Assembly (NCBI GenBank): GCA_027484685.1
Contig: JAIXSO010000021.1
Coordinates: 1-64,000 of the forward strand
Direction: 5' to 3'
Length of the DNA stretch: 64,000 nucleotides
Source: Bacteroidota bacterium
Lineage (GTDB): Bacteria > Bacteroidota > Bacteroidia > UKL13-3
A model generated the notes under the pieces. It made no database searches. It was not told the origin of the DNA and saw nothing but the letters and a program-made list of their open reading frames with translations. The translations under genes were made by a program, and so were the position numbers. Below, in pieces: positions 25,026-33,918 of the stretch. Every line of letters begins with the position of its first letter. Position 1 is the first letter of the stretch.

Positions 25026-25868
25026 TTATTTTGTTTGTTTAAGATTATCAATTAATTTTTTAATATCCTTTTTCGAATCTTCGTTAGGAATTAAATTCAT
25101 ACATGTTTCGTAGGCAATAATAGCTTCTTTTTTCATATTTAAGCTACTGTATGCTTCACCTAAGTAAAAATATGCTTCGCTGTTCAAAGGATCTAGCTGA
25201 GCTAATTTTTCGAAACGTATGCGTGCTTTGTCCCATTGGCCACTTCTTCTACTTAACATTCCTAATGTGTAATTTGCTTGCACATTATTAGAATCTCTTT
25301 TTATTACATCTTTTAAGAGTTGAACTCCAGCCATTACATCTAAATCGTTTTGAACATAACAAATAGCCATTGCGTTTTTAGCTTCTAGGTTGTGTTCATT
25401 AATAGCTACTACTTTTTCAAATGCAGCAATTGCTTTTTTCGATGCATAAATTTGAGCGCCTGTATCTGCGGTGTTAGCTGCAAAATCATAAAATTTAAAA
25501 CCAGCATTAAACCACGATCTCTCGTCATTTAGTCTTACTGCTATATCGTTTACATATTGCGCTGCAATTAATCCTAATTGAGCGTCATCGTATAAACGGG
25601 CAAGTAATACATGTGCTTGATAATTTCCTGTATCGCTTTTAATTAAACGTTCTAAACTATCAATTTTAAATTTTATTTCAGGTTTGATACTATCTCTTAC
25701 TTGCAAGAAATATTCATCATAATCAAAAGGTTTGGCTAAAGTTGATGTTGAATCAGCAGTTTCAATAGGAACTTCGCTACCACTTGAGTTAAAATTTAAA
25801 TAAGCAAGCCCAGTCGCTAGTAAAACAAGCGAAATAATTATAACTATATATGATTTATTGGTTTGCAT
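25026..25868 (-). CDS. Membrane-anchored tetratricopeptide-repeat protein
   Basis: This 280-residue protein has an N-terminal membrane helix (about residues 7-26) and at least four TPRs from about residue 75 on. They are seen as ALGL-type helices ending in NAMAICYVQNDLDVMAGVQL, VQANYTLGMLSRRSGQWDKA and SEAYFYLGEAYSSLNMKKEA. It probably mediates protein contacts in the periplasm or at the inner membrane; no partner is known. It lies 21 bases after the HU gene and 5 bases before the 29-residue protein, in one operon. This order resembles a conserved Bacteroidota cluster around rng and mutY. Confidence 0.85.
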   Translation of the reverse strand: MQTNKSYIVIIISLVLLATGLAYLNFNSSGSEVPIETADSTSTLAKPFDYDEYFLQVRDSIKPEIKFKIDSLERLIKSDTGNYQAHVLLARLYDDAQLGLIAAQYVNDIAVRLNDERSWFNAGFKFYDFAANTADTGAQIYASKKAIAAFEKVVAINEHNLEAKNAMAICYVQNDLDVMAGVQLLKDVIKRDSNNVQANYTLGMLSRRSGQWDKARIRFEKLAQLDPLNSEAYFYLGEAYSSLNMKKEAIIAYETCMNLIPNEDSKKDIKKLIDNLKQTK

Positions 25869-25889
25869 AATTTATATTTTTAGCTCAAA

Positions 25890-26231
25890 TTAGTCTTCTT
25901 TCATAGCTAATTTAGCTTCTCTTTCGCGTTTTGCAGCGTTAGTTTTTACTGATTCGCTTTTTTTAATTTTATCAGTAAAGCTTTTAGCTGGTTTGAAAGC
26001 AGGTATATAATGCTCATCAATAACCATTGCAGTGTTTTTTGAGATATTACGAGCAATTTTCTTAGCACGTTTTTTCAAAATGAATGAACCGAAGCCGCGG
26101 AAATACACGTTTTTTCCTTCAATCATATTATTACGTACTACTTTGAAAAACGACTCAACCGACTCTTGTACTTGTAATTTGTCAATTCCTGTTTTGTTTG
26201 AAATTTCTGTGATAATTTCTGCTTTTGTCAT
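25890..26231 (-). CDS. HU/IHF-family DNA-binding protein
   Basis: This 113-residue histone-like protein bends and compacts DNA as a dimer. The N-terminal helix pair is MTKAEIITEISNKTGIDKLQ. The family core reads VYFRGFGSFILKKRAKKIAR, followed by ISKNTAMVIDEHYIPAFKPA, which carries the IPxxxP-like arm. The length is about 20 residues over a minimal HU, with an extra Lys/Arg/Glu-rich tail (KKSESVKTNAAKREREAKLA), a common Bacteroidota feature. It is the first gene of the operon with the TPR and 29-residue proteins and is divergent from mutY. Confidence 0.93.
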   Translation of the reverse strand: MTKAEIITEISNKTGIDKLQVQESVESFFKVVRNNMIEGKNVYFRGFGSFILKKRAKKIARNISKNTAMVIDEHYIPAFKPAKSFTDKIKKSESVKTNAAKREREAKLAMKED

Positions 26232-26498
26232 GTTATTTATACTATTGATTTAATGAATTTTATGTTTTTTATTTAAACAAGGGCTGCAAATGTATAAAAT
26301 TGATATTTAATTTGTTGAAAAAAAATGAGATATTTTTAAAGAACTAATAAAAAGCAGCATTTGCCTGAATATTATCTACTTATAGATCAATAATTGCATT
26401 TTTTTTTCTAGATTTAAACAAAAATTTAACAATTTATCATTTTGTAAAACATTTTTGCACTCTAATTTTTTCTTAAATTACCTAATAATTACACGTTC

Positions 26499-27557
26499 AT
26501 GCACCAAAAACTGCACCATTGGTATCAATTAAACAAACGAGATTTGCCTTGGCGCAATACTAATAATCCTTATACTATTTGGTTAAGTGAGATTATTTTA
26601 CAACAAACTAGAGTAGAGCAGGGTTTACCTTATTTTGTAAATTTTGTAAAAAATTATGAAACCATCACTCAATTTGCTAATGCAGATATAAATGATATTT
26701 TAAAATTATGGCAAGGTCTTGGTTATTACAGCCGTGCTAGAAATATGCACAATACAGCTCAAATTATCAGAGATAACTATAATGGCGAATTTCCAAATAA
26801 TTATAATGAACTAATTAAGTTGAAAGGTATCGGGCCTTACACAGCTGCTGCCATTGCTTCGTTTGCATTTAACGAATCTAAAGCCGTGGTTGATGGAAAT
26901 GTTTATAGGGTTATAGCTCGTTTTGCGGGCATTTATACCGATATTAACTCAACCGAAGGAAAAAAAGAATTTGCTTTGGCTGCGCAAGAATTGTTGGATT
27001 CTGAAAACCCGGCTATGCATAACCAAGCCATGATGGAACTAGGTGCTATGGTTTGTAAGCCACAAAACCCTGATTGTATAAACTGCCCAATTCAAGAAAA
27101 TTGTTTTGCTTTTAGTAAAAAAGAACAAGGTAATTTACCTGTAAAAATTAAGAAACTTAAAACCAAAGAGCGTTATTTTAACTATTTTGTTTTTGAGTAT
27201 GGTAATAAAACTTACCTAAAGCAACGTGGTCCCAAGGATATATGGCAGGGTTTATTTGAGTTTCCAATGCTCGAAATGCCTTTGTTAAAGAATCCAACAG
27301 AGGTTTTGGATGAGTTGGTTAAAAATGAATTTATTTCGAAAACTGAAGAGGTTGAAATACAATTTTTAGAAAATTACAAGCATATTTTAACGCATCAAAA
27401 ATTATTTGCTTCGTTTTGGAAAATTAGCTGCCAAGCCAAGCCTAATTTGTCAAATGAGTGTATAGAAATAGAAATTGACGAAATAAATAAATATGCGGTA
27501 CCTAGATTACTTGAAAAATTGATTTCAAATGATAAATTGCAACATCAATTATTTTAA
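26499..27557 (+). CDS. mutY: A/G-specific adenine glycosylase MutY
   Basis: This 352-residue base-excision enzyme removes adenine opposite 8-oxoguanine. The catalytic Glu31 lies in WLSEIILQQTRVEQG. The helix-hairpin-helix is LKGIGPYTAAAIASFAF (about 107-123) with the following Asp in VVDGNVYRV. The 4Fe-4S ligands are in CKPQNPDCINCPIQENC (C-x6-C-x2-C-x5-C). A Nudix-like C-terminal 8-oxoG recognition domain ends the protein. The family length is normal. It is followed 26 bases later by ssb, so the two are probably cotranscribed. Confidence 0.95.
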   Translation: MHQKLHHWYQLNKRDLPWRNTNNPYTIWLSEIILQQTRVEQGLPYFVNFVKNYETITQFANADINDILKLWQGLGYYSRARNMHNTAQIIRDNYNGEFPNNYNELIKLKGIGPYTAAAIASFAFNESKAVVDGNVYRVIARFAGIYTDINSTEGKKEFALAAQELLDSENPAMHNQAMMELGAMVCKPQNPDCINCPIQENCFAFSKKEQGNLPVKIKKLKTKERYFNYFVFEYGNKTYLKQRGPKDIWQGLFEFPMLEMPLLKNPTEVLDELVKNEFISKTEEVEIQFLENYKHILTHQKLFASFWKISCQAKPNLSNECIEIEIDEINKYAVPRLLEKLISNDKLQHQLF

Positions 27558-27583
27558 AAACTAAATTTAAAAAGCTATAAACT

Positions 27584-28021
27584 ATGTCGTACAACAAGAT
27601 TATTTTGATAGGAAACTTAGGCCGCGATCCTGAGTTGAGACATTTAGACAACCAAAAAGTGGTTGCTTCTTTTTCGTTAGCTACCAACGAAACTACCACT
27701 GATAGAAATGGTGAAAAACGCACTGAAACTGAATGGTTTAACATAGAAATGTGGGATAACCAGGCTAAAATTGCGGAAAAATATTTGAAAAAAGGTAGTC
27801 AGGTTTATATTGAGGGGAAATTGAAAACTGAAACTTGGAAAGATAAAGAAGGTATAGAAAAATCGAGATTAAAGGTTCGTGTTCAAAATTTTACGCTTTT
27901 AGGTGGAACTAAAAATACCAATGAAGGCGGTGCCCCAATGCCTCCACAAAACAATAATCAGCCGAACAATACTGGAGCTCCAACTCCAACAGATAATTTG
28001 AGTGATGATTTACCTTTTTAA
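27584..28021 (+). CDS. ssb: Single-stranded DNA-binding protein
   Basis: This 145-residue SSB has one OB-fold (about 1-105), beginning MSYNKIILIGNLGRDPELRH and containing TEWFNIEMWDNQAKIAEKYL. A Gly/Pro/Asn-rich linker (about 106-135) ends with the acidic tip DDLPF, which recruits partner proteins. It forms tetramers that protect ssDNA in replication and repair. The length is slightly under E. coli SSB. It follows mutY closely and precedes a terminator. Confidence 0.95.
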   Translation: MSYNKIILIGNLGRDPELRHLDNQKVVASFSLATNETTTDRNGEKRTETEWFNIEMWDNQAKIAEKYLKKGSQVYIEGKLKTETWKDKEGIEKSRLKVRVQNFTLLGGTKNTNEGGAPMPPQNNNQPNNTGAPTPTDNLSDDLPF

Positions 28022-28047
28022 AAAATAAAATTACATTTGTAACTGAA

Positions 28048-28075
28048 AGCAGGATTTTAAATCCTGCTTTTTTTA
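28048..28075 (+). terminator. Rho-independent terminator of ssb
   Basis: AGCAGGAT (28048-28055) and ATCCTGCT (28061-28068) form an 8-bp stem followed by a T-run. A TACATTTG -7-like word lies just before it (28032-28039). Confidence 0.85.
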
Positions 28076-28085
28076 TATAAAATAC

Positions 28086-29315
28086 ATGGACGCTAGAGAA
28101 TTAAAAATTGCCGATTTTACTTACTATTTACCTGAATCAAAAATTGCTCAACATCCTTTAAAAGAAAGGGATAAAAGCAAATTGTTAATTTATAAAAACG
28201 GACAAATAACAGAAACAATCTTTAATAAATTACCTACTATTTTAAATGAAAATGATTGTTTGATTTTTAACGATACCAAGGTAGTTCATGCACGTATTTT
28301 GTTTCAAAAAGAAAGTGGTGCTCGTATTGAAATAATGTGTTTAGAACCTGTAAATCCTAACGATGCAGCCATTTGTTTTAAGCAAACTGAAACCTGCCAA
28401 TGGGCGGCTTTGGTGGGTAATAATAAAAAATGGAAAGAAGGTTTATTAACCAAAACCTTTGATATAAAAGGCGAACAGGTAACTTTAGTTGCTGAACGCG
28501 TTAAACAACATTTAGATTCATATTTAATAAAATTTACTTGGAATGGTGGTTTTACCTTTGCCGATGTAATTTATTATGCGGGTCTTTTACCTTTGCCGCC
28601 TTATATGAATCGTGAGGCTGACGAGGAAGATGAAAACCGTTATCAAACTGTTTATGCCAAATTTGAAGGCTCAGTTGCTGCTCCAACTGCTGGCTTACAT
28701 TTTACACAGCAAGTTTTTGAAAAATTAATACAGAAAAAAGTAAAAACAGATTTTGTTACTTTACATGTTGGAGCTGGAACATTTAAGCCTGTAAAAGCTG
28801 AGGTTATGGCCGATCATCAAATGCATGAAGAGCATGTAATTATTGAAAAAACGCTTGTTCAAAATTTGCTCAATTGTATTGAAAATAAAAACCGAATCAT
28901 TGTTGTTGGAACTACATCGCTAAGAACCATAGAAAGTTTGTATTGGTTTGGAGTTAAATTGTATAACCAAAAACAAAATTGGGTTAGCATAAACCAAATG
29001 GAAGTGCATCAATGGGAGCCTTATGAAATCGCATCGAATAATTTTTCAAATAGCATTGTGCTAAACACTGTTTTAGAATGGATGAATTTTAAGCAAATTA
29101 GCAAAATAACAGGAACTACTCAGGTAATGATTGCTCCGCCTTATCAAATTAAATTAGCAGATGCTATTATTACCAATTTTCATCAACCTGAAAGTACTTT
29201 GCTATTACTTATTTCTGCCTTTATTGGCGAGGATTGGAAAGATGTTTATTACTATGCTTTAAACAATAATTTTAGGTTCTTAAGTTATGGCGATAGTTCT
29301 ATTTTATTTAGGTAA
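28086..29315 (+). CDS. queA: S-adenosylmethionine:tRNA ribosyltransferase-isomerase QueA
   Basis: This 409-residue enzyme of queuosine biosynthesis transfers and isomerises the ribosyl part of SAM onto preQ1 at tRNA position 34. Family stretches include IADFTYYLPESKIAQHPL near the start, LIFNDTKVVHARIL, PLPPYMNREADEEDENRYQT, GSVAAPTAGLHFT and TLHVGAGTFKPV. The length is longer than the E. coli enzyme but usual for Bacteroidota. It starts just after the ssb terminator and is convergent with the phospholipase C-like gene at 29320, with only four bases between them. Confidence 0.93.
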   Translation: MDARELKIADFTYYLPESKIAQHPLKERDKSKLLIYKNGQITETIFNKLPTILNENDCLIFNDTKVVHARILFQKESGARIEIMCLEPVNPNDAAICFKQTETCQWAALVGNNKKWKEGLLTKTFDIKGEQVTLVAERVKQHLDSYLIKFTWNGGFTFADVIYYAGLLPLPPYMNREADEEDENRYQTVYAKFEGSVAAPTAGLHFTQQVFEKLIQKKVKTDFVTLHVGAGTFKPVKAEVMADHQMHEEHVIIEKTLVQNLLNCIENKNRIIVVGTTSLRTIESLYWFGVKLYNQKQNWVSINQMEVHQWEPYEIASNNFSNSIVLNTVLEWMNFKQISKITGTTQVMIAPPYQIKLADAIITNFHQPESTLLLLISAFIGEDWKDVYYYALNNNFRFLSYGDSSILFR

Positions 29316-29319
29316 AAGG

Positions 29320-30300
29320 TTATTTTTCGTCTCTTCCAATCATTCTGTTTTCGTTTAATAAACGTTGCTCTTCGGCTATTATTTGTTGCATTTCTTCATC
29401 GCTAGGTTTGGTTTGTTTTTTATCTTTTACCAAATCGTTTAAGTTTGGTTGCCCTGCATCAACCCAAGCTGTGTACCACATATTAGCCACTGTTAATATA
29501 CTTGCTTTTAACCTACGTTCTACTTGCCCTGCAAGCATTTGGTGGTAAGCAGCTGCATACTCTTTGCTGTAAACTTTAACTTGCGTTTGACCTCGGTATT
29601 CAATGCTGTATTTTTTGCTTTGATCAAACGATGCATTTAATTTTCTTTCAAAACCCAAAACAGTATCGAGGCCTGCAAAACTCCCTTCGCTAGCTTGCCA
29701 AGCTATTTCTAATGGGTTTTGTAAATAATAACATTTACCAACAAATAAATCGTAATTGGTACTAAATAATTCAGGTAACCTACTTTCCCAAAAACCATGA
29801 ATACCATGCTGATTGGTAAATTGACCATTGTAATTTTCTGATGCATGCAATGGCACATGGGCATCGGCTACATAATGACCTAATTCAGCTGAGATACGAA
29901 GAATTTTATCTAAATCTTTTTCTTTAAAAGCATAAGTTAATCGCTGCATCATAACCTGAATATGCCAAGGAACAATGCCATAAGCCAATAAAGTATCTTT
30001 AGACAGTTTGGTTACTGCATCGTTCCATTTTCTAGGAACTGTATCAATAGGTAAAAACTTTTCGTAATGGTCTAAATCAATATAATGACGGCAAGCTTCA
30101 GCAGTATCGCTATACCTGCGTTTATCGGGGTTTACCGAATTTTCTGTTAAGTAATCAATATTGGCTTTATAAAAAGCAAACATTTCTGGTGGCAAACTAA
30201 ATACAGCCAATCTATTCACCATTTTATGACCATAAAAACCCCAAGCAAAAACTACTTGAGTTAAAAATAAAAATGGAAATAAAAACTTAACTTTTTTCAT
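29320..30300 (-). CDS. Zinc-dependent phospholipase C/S1-P1 nuclease-like secreted protein
   Basis: This 326-residue protein has a signal peptide (1-19) and begins its mature part at Trp in FAWGFYGHKMVNRLAVF, which matches the N-terminal Trp/His zinc ligands of zinc-dependent phospholipase C and S1/P1 nuclease folds. Further metal-ligand-like stretches are HYIDLDHYEKF, ELGHYVADAHVPLHASENY and QHGIHGFWESR. It is probably a periplasmic or surface zinc hydrolase; substrate (phospholipid or nucleic acid) cannot be decided here. The last residues are a charged tail. It has its own transcription unit. Confidence 0.8.
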   Translation of the reverse strand: MKKVKFLFPFLFLTQVVFAWGFYGHKMVNRLAVFSLPPEMFAFYKANIDYLTENSVNPDKRRYSDTAEACRHYIDLDHYEKFLPIDTVPRKWNDAVTKLSKDTLLAYGIVPWHIQVMMQRLTYAFKEKDLDKILRISAELGHYVADAHVPLHASENYNGQFTNQHGIHGFWESRLPELFSTNYDLFVGKCYYLQNPLEIAWQASEGSFAGLDTVLGFERKLNASFDQSKKYSIEYRGQTQVKVYSKEYAAAYHQMLAGQVERRLKASILTVANMWYTAWVDAGQPNLNDLVKDKKQTKPSDEEMQQIIAEEQRLLNENRMIGRDEK

Positions 30301-30304
30301 AGGA

Positions 30305-30420
30305 CAATGATAAGAAAATTGTTGAATGGATGGGTTGTTGATTTAGAGATTTAAAGATTTGTTGACTTGATGATTTGTTGACTTGCCTATTGCGAATTGC
30401 CCATTGCATATTATTTATTG
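30305..30420. repeat. Low-complexity intergenic GTTGATTTGTTGACTTG words
   Basis: The spacer carries repeated GTTGATTT, GATTTGTTGACTTGATG and TTGTTGACTTGCC words, then ATTGCCCATTGCATATT. It belongs to the same type of simple-word spacer as 11615-11736. Confidence 0.45.
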
Positions 30421-30421
30421 C

Positions 30422-31315
30422 TTATTCTTTAATAATTTTTTGTTTATAAAATTCACTGTTTGACTTCACTTCTATGAAATAAATTCCAGTAGGAATATTA
30501 TGTAAATCGATTGCTGATTCTATTTGGTTTTTATGGTAAACTAATGCTCCAAATACATTATAAATTGAAATACTTTCAATTGGTGTTTTAGAATTTTTAA
30601 TATATAAAAAATTGGTAACCGGATTAGGATAAATTTCGAAAATAGTTTGTTCTACATTTTTTACTCCAACTTTGTTACAATCATCTACTAATTTAAAATT
30701 AAATCCAGTTTGTTCAGAATAGCATTTGAAAATTACATTACTTTCAAACTCTCGATTACCTAATAAATTGTAATTAAAAGGATAACTCATTAACCTTTGA
30801 TAAAATCCATTTCTGTAATCATAGTCACAATAATGAGTTAGGATTTTTTCAACAACTAAAAATTCGGCAATACTTTCACCTGTTGTAGAACGATTGGCAA
30901 CACAAATAATAGCTTTCAAACTATCATTTGTGATAGTATCTTTTATAAAAAACACATTGCGTATACAAACTGGATGTTTTTTTACAAGACTACTTCCAAT
31001 AGAATAATCTACTAATAATGTATCTCCTATTTTTACATCAAAGTCAAAAAACAACAATTTTTCTCCGTTTATGGTATAAAAAATTTTACTATTTTCTTTG
31101 GTATAAAATGCTTTACTAAAACCGTTTATTACAGAATAGGTTGTGCCGTTAATGATGGTATCTCCTTCAACTTTAAATTCCATTTTTCTGTAATAAGTTT
31201 TTGGCATATCATAAACCATACTTTCGTAAGTCCACTTGGTGCCAACAGGAGCTAATTGGGAATATACATTTATAACAAACACAATATAAATGAGTAATAT
31301 GAGTAGCTTTTTCAT
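30422..31315 (-). CDS. Secreted protein with T9SS type A sorting domain
   Basis: The ATG at 31315 (MKKLLILLIYIVFVINVYSQ) is preferred because it gives a signal peptide; an earlier ATG at 31390 adds 25 unlikely residues. The resulting 297-residue protein has a mature N-terminal domain of unknown type (WTYESMVYDMPKTYYRKMEF). A C-terminal T9SS domain of about 75 residues follows: IYPNPVTNFLYIKNS, ISIYNVFGALVYH and IPTGIYFIEVKS. It is thus exported by Sec and then passed to the surface by the type IX system. The function is unknown. Confidence 0.85.
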   Translation of the reverse strand: MKKLLILLIYIVFVINVYSQLAPVGTKWTYESMVYDMPKTYYRKMEFKVEGDTIINGTTYSVINGFSKAFYTKENSKIFYTINGEKLLFFDFDVKIGDTLLVDYSIGSSLVKKHPVCIRNVFFIKDTITNDSLKAIICVANRSTTGESIAEFLVVEKILTHYCDYDYRNGFYQRLMSYPFNYNLLGNREFESNVIFKCYSEQTGFNFKLVDDCNKVGVKNVEQTIFEIYPNPVTNFLYIKNSKTPIESISIYNVFGALVYHKNQIESAIDLHNIPTGIYFIEVKSNSEFYKQKIIKE

Positions 31316-31456
31316 CGTAACAATGTTAAGGAAAATTATTAAATTTAATATTAAGTTTATTGTGATATGGCATATTTTATCAATTATCAAATTACCAAAT
31401 TTATTTTAGCTAAAAAAAATTAGTAAAACTTTAGCAGTTTTAGAGGCATTTTACCT

Positions 31457-31464
31457 TACATTTG
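31457..31464 (+). promoter_or_regulatory. Bacteroidota -7 box upstream of pyrG
   Basis: TACATTTG matches the TAnnTTTG consensus, 88 bases before the pyrG ATG. An upstream TTTTAG stretch may serve as a weak -33 element. Confidence 0.45.
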
Positions 31465-31552
31465 CCATCCGTAAATACACTTTTTTGTTTACGGAAAACT
31501 TCTTAATTGGTTTTTAGTAAATACTTTAGCTGTATTTTTTCTCAACAAAACC

Positions 31553-33166
31553 ATGCAAACCAAATATATTTTCGTTACAGGCGGAGTTACCTCATCGTTA
31601 GGTAAAGGCATTATTGCTGCTTCATTAGCCAAATTATTACAAGCGCGCGGATATTCCGTAACCATTCAAAAATTGGATCCATACATTAACGTTGATCCAG
31701 GAACTTTAAATCCTTACGAACATGGCGAATGTTATGTAACCGAAGATGGTGCAGAAACCGATTTAGATTTAGGACATTACGAACGTTTTTTAAATGTGCC
31801 TACATCGCAAGCTAATAATGTAACTACAGGTAGAATTTACCAACACGTTATCAATCAAGAACGTCAAGGTGCATTTTTAGGAAAAACAGTTCAAGTTATT
31901 CCTCATATTACCGATGAAATAAAGCGTAGAATTAAACTTTTAGGCGAAACTGGTGAGTACGAAATTGTAATTACCGAAATTGGTGGAACCGTTGGCGATA
32001 TTGAATCATTGCCTTATATTGAAGCTGTTCGTCAGTTGCGTTGGGAATTAAAACAAGAAGATTGTTTAATTATTCATTTAACTTTATTGCCTTATTTGGC
32101 ATCTACCAAAGAGTTAAAAACCAAACCAACTCAACATTCAGTAAAATTATTATTAGAAAGTGGATTGCAGGCCGATATTTTGGTTTGTAGAACAGAACAT
32201 TCCATAAGTAAAGAGCAAAAACGTAAATTGGCATTATTCTGCAATGTGGCTCCAGAGGCTGTAATTGAAGCCTTAGATGTGCCAACTATATACGATGTTC
32301 CTTTGATGATGTTAAAGGAAAAATTAGATAAAACTACTTTAAATCGTTTAAAACTTTCGGCTAAAACTGAACCCGATTTAGATAGTTGGAAACAATTTTT
32401 AACCCGACATAAAAACCCTAAAAACGAATTGCAAATTGGTTTGATTGGGAAATATGTCGAATTGCCTGATGCTTACAAATCTATTATTGAAGCATTTATT
32501 CATGCAGGTGCAGCCAATGAATGTAGAGTTAGAGTGAACTATATTCACAGTGAATTAGTTTCAGACGAAAATGTAGAACAAAAATTAGGAGAATTAGATG
32601 GTATTTTGGTAGCTCCAGGCTTTGGCGATAGAGGAATTGAAGGAAAAATTACTGCCATAAAATATGCTCGCGAAAACAATGTTCCATTCTTTGGAATTTG
32701 TTTAGGAATGCAAATGGCAGTTATTGAATTTGCTAGAAATGTAATTGGTTGGAAAGATGCACATAGTGCAGAAATGAATGCCGAAACTTCGCACCCTGTT
32801 ATTGATATGATGGCTGATCAAAAGAATATTACAGCTAAAGGTGGAACCATGCGTTTAGGCTCGTATGTATGCGAGGTGAGTAAAGATAGTAAAGCTTATA
32901 AAGCTTATGAAAAAACTAAAATTACTGAGCGTCATCGTCATCGTTATGAATTTAACAATAAATATCAAAAAGATTTTGAAAAGCATGGTTTGAGCATTAC
33001 AGGCGTTAACCCTGAAACCAAATTGGCTGAAATAGTTGAAATTAAAACACACCCATATTTTGTGGCGGTTCAGTTTCACCCAGAATATAAAAGTACAGTA
33101 TTAAATCCACATCCATTATTCGTACGTTTTATAAAAGCTGCTTTGGCTAAAAGTTTAGGTAAATAA
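31553..33166 (+). CDS. pyrG: CTP synthase
   Basis: This 537-residue enzyme converts UTP to CTP with ATP and glutamine. The N-terminal synthase domain (about 1-270) starts KYIFVTGGVTSSLGKGI and contains QKLDPYINVDPGTLNPYEHG and EDGAETDLDLGHYERF. The C-terminal class I glutaminase (about 300-535) has the nucleophile Cys in PFFGICLGMQMAV and the His/Glu pair in VQFHPEYKS. The length is the family standard. It ends in a strong terminator. Confidence 0.97.
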   Translation: MQTKYIFVTGGVTSSLGKGIIAASLAKLLQARGYSVTIQKLDPYINVDPGTLNPYEHGECYVTEDGAETDLDLGHYERFLNVPTSQANNVTTGRIYQHVINQERQGAFLGKTVQVIPHITDEIKRRIKLLGETGEYEIVITEIGGTVGDIESLPYIEAVRQLRWELKQEDCLIIHLTLLPYLASTKELKTKPTQHSVKLLLESGLQADILVCRTEHSISKEQKRKLALFCNVAPEAVIEALDVPTIYDVPLMMLKEKLDKTTLNRLKLSAKTEPDLDSWKQFLTRHKNPKNELQIGLIGKYVELPDAYKSIIEAFIHAGAANECRVRVNYIHSELVSDENVEQKLGELDGILVAPGFGDRGIEGKITAIKYARENNVPFFGICLGMQMAVIEFARNVIGWKDAHSAEMNAETSHPVIDMMADQKNITAKGGTMRLGSYVCEVSKDSKAYKAYEKTKITERHRHRYEFNNKYQKDFEKHGLSITGVNPETKLAEIVEIKTHPYFVAVQFHPEYKSTVLNPHPLFVRFIKAALAKSLGK

Positions 33167-33190
33167 ATTATAAATACTTATAAAAGCAGA

Positions 33191-33232
33191 AAGCTCACAA
33201 AACTTAAATAGAAGTTTTGTGAGCTTTTTTGT
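33191..33232 (+). terminator. Rho-independent terminator of pyrG
   Basis: Fifteen-base perfect arms AAGCTCACAAAACTT (33191-33205) and AAGTTTTGTGAGCTT (33212-33226) are followed by a T-run. Confidence 0.93.
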
Positions 33233-33263
33233 TAAACGGAAACATTCTAGCAAATAAAAACTG

Positions 33264-33271
33264 TACTTTTG
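33264..33271 (+). promoter_or_regulatory. Bacteroidota -7 box of the histidine-rich uptake operon
   Basis: TACTTTTG fits TAnnTTTG and lies just before the TTG start of the first gene of the operon at 33282. No Zur-like operator was recognised by eye. Confidence 0.4.
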
Positions 33272-33281
33272 CAGTTCTTTT

Positions 33282-33686
33282 TTGAAAACTATTGTTAAAT
33301 ATTGCTCTTTGGTATTGGCGGCTATTTTTATAGCTACGCTAATTCCTTTCCATGCTTTTCATAAGCACATGGAAGAGGAGCATTTTGTGGCGATAAATAA
33401 TGGTTCAGAGAATCATCACCATCATTGTAAGTTAGACGAAAACTACTGCCAAGGCTTATTAATTAAGCATTGCGAGCACAAACAACATGTGGCTGAAAGT
33501 GCCGAAAAATGCTTTGTAAGTCAATATCATTTCATCAAAAACATTACTTTATCAAGTAGCTGTTTTTACTTTATTGAAGTATTTAAAACACATTATTTTG
33601 AACAAAAAATTACCAATGTTCAAAATCAAATTACCATACTTTTAAATAACAAAGGCCCACCTGCAAGTCCAATGTCATTAATTTAA
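33282..33686 (+). CDS. Small exported His/Cys-rich protein, first gene of a metal-uptake operon
   Basis: This 134-residue protein begins at TTG (33282); the next ATG would remove the signal peptide MKTIVKYCSLVLAAIFIAT. The mature part is dense in His and Cys: FHAFHKHMEEEH, then NHHHHCKLDENYC, then KHCEHKQHVAESAEKCF. This points to binding of a transition metal in the envelope. It ends with a hydrophobic/Pro tail. It precedes a TonB-dependent receptor and two lipoproteins on the same strand, so it is likely a periplasmic or surface metal binder in that uptake system. The family is not named. Confidence 0.65.
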   Translation: MKTIVKYCSLVLAAIFIATLIPFHAFHKHMEEEHFVAINNGSENHHHHCKLDENYCQGLLIKHCEHKQHVAESAEKCFVSQYHFIKNITLSSSCFYFIEVFKTHYFEQKITNVQNQITILLNNKGPPASPMSLI

Positions 33687-33692
33687 GCAAAC

Positions 33693-33807
33693 GACTCCAT
33701 CGGAGTCACATATTTATAGAAAAAATTTGCCATAAACATACGACCCCATCGGGGTCGAACCCGCGAATTAATTTTGATTGCTATAAACATTTGACCTTTT
33801 CAAGGTC
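33693..33807. repeat. Three short palindromic hairpins of one dispersed family
   Basis: GACTCCATCGGAGTC (33693-33707), GACCCCATCGGGGTC (33742-33756) and GACCTTTTCAAGGTC (33793-33807) are perfect inverted repeats, separated by 34-36 bases that contain ATAAACAT. A set of similar hairpins occurs at 49743-49995. They lie in the gap between the His-rich gene and the TonB receptor, so they may also influence that mRNA. Confidence 0.65.
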
Positions 33808-33918
33808 ATAAATTCCTTAACTTAATGACATTGCCTGCAAGCCCTTTTAGTTAATAAACTATTTAAAACATAAATTACTAATATTCAGTTTTTTGTGTTT
33901 AATAAATAGTTCAAGTAT

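Noticed and set aside
28032-28039. TACATTTG -7 box before the ssb terminator
   Set aside because: A transcript from it would meet the terminator within about 10 bases; probably a chance match.
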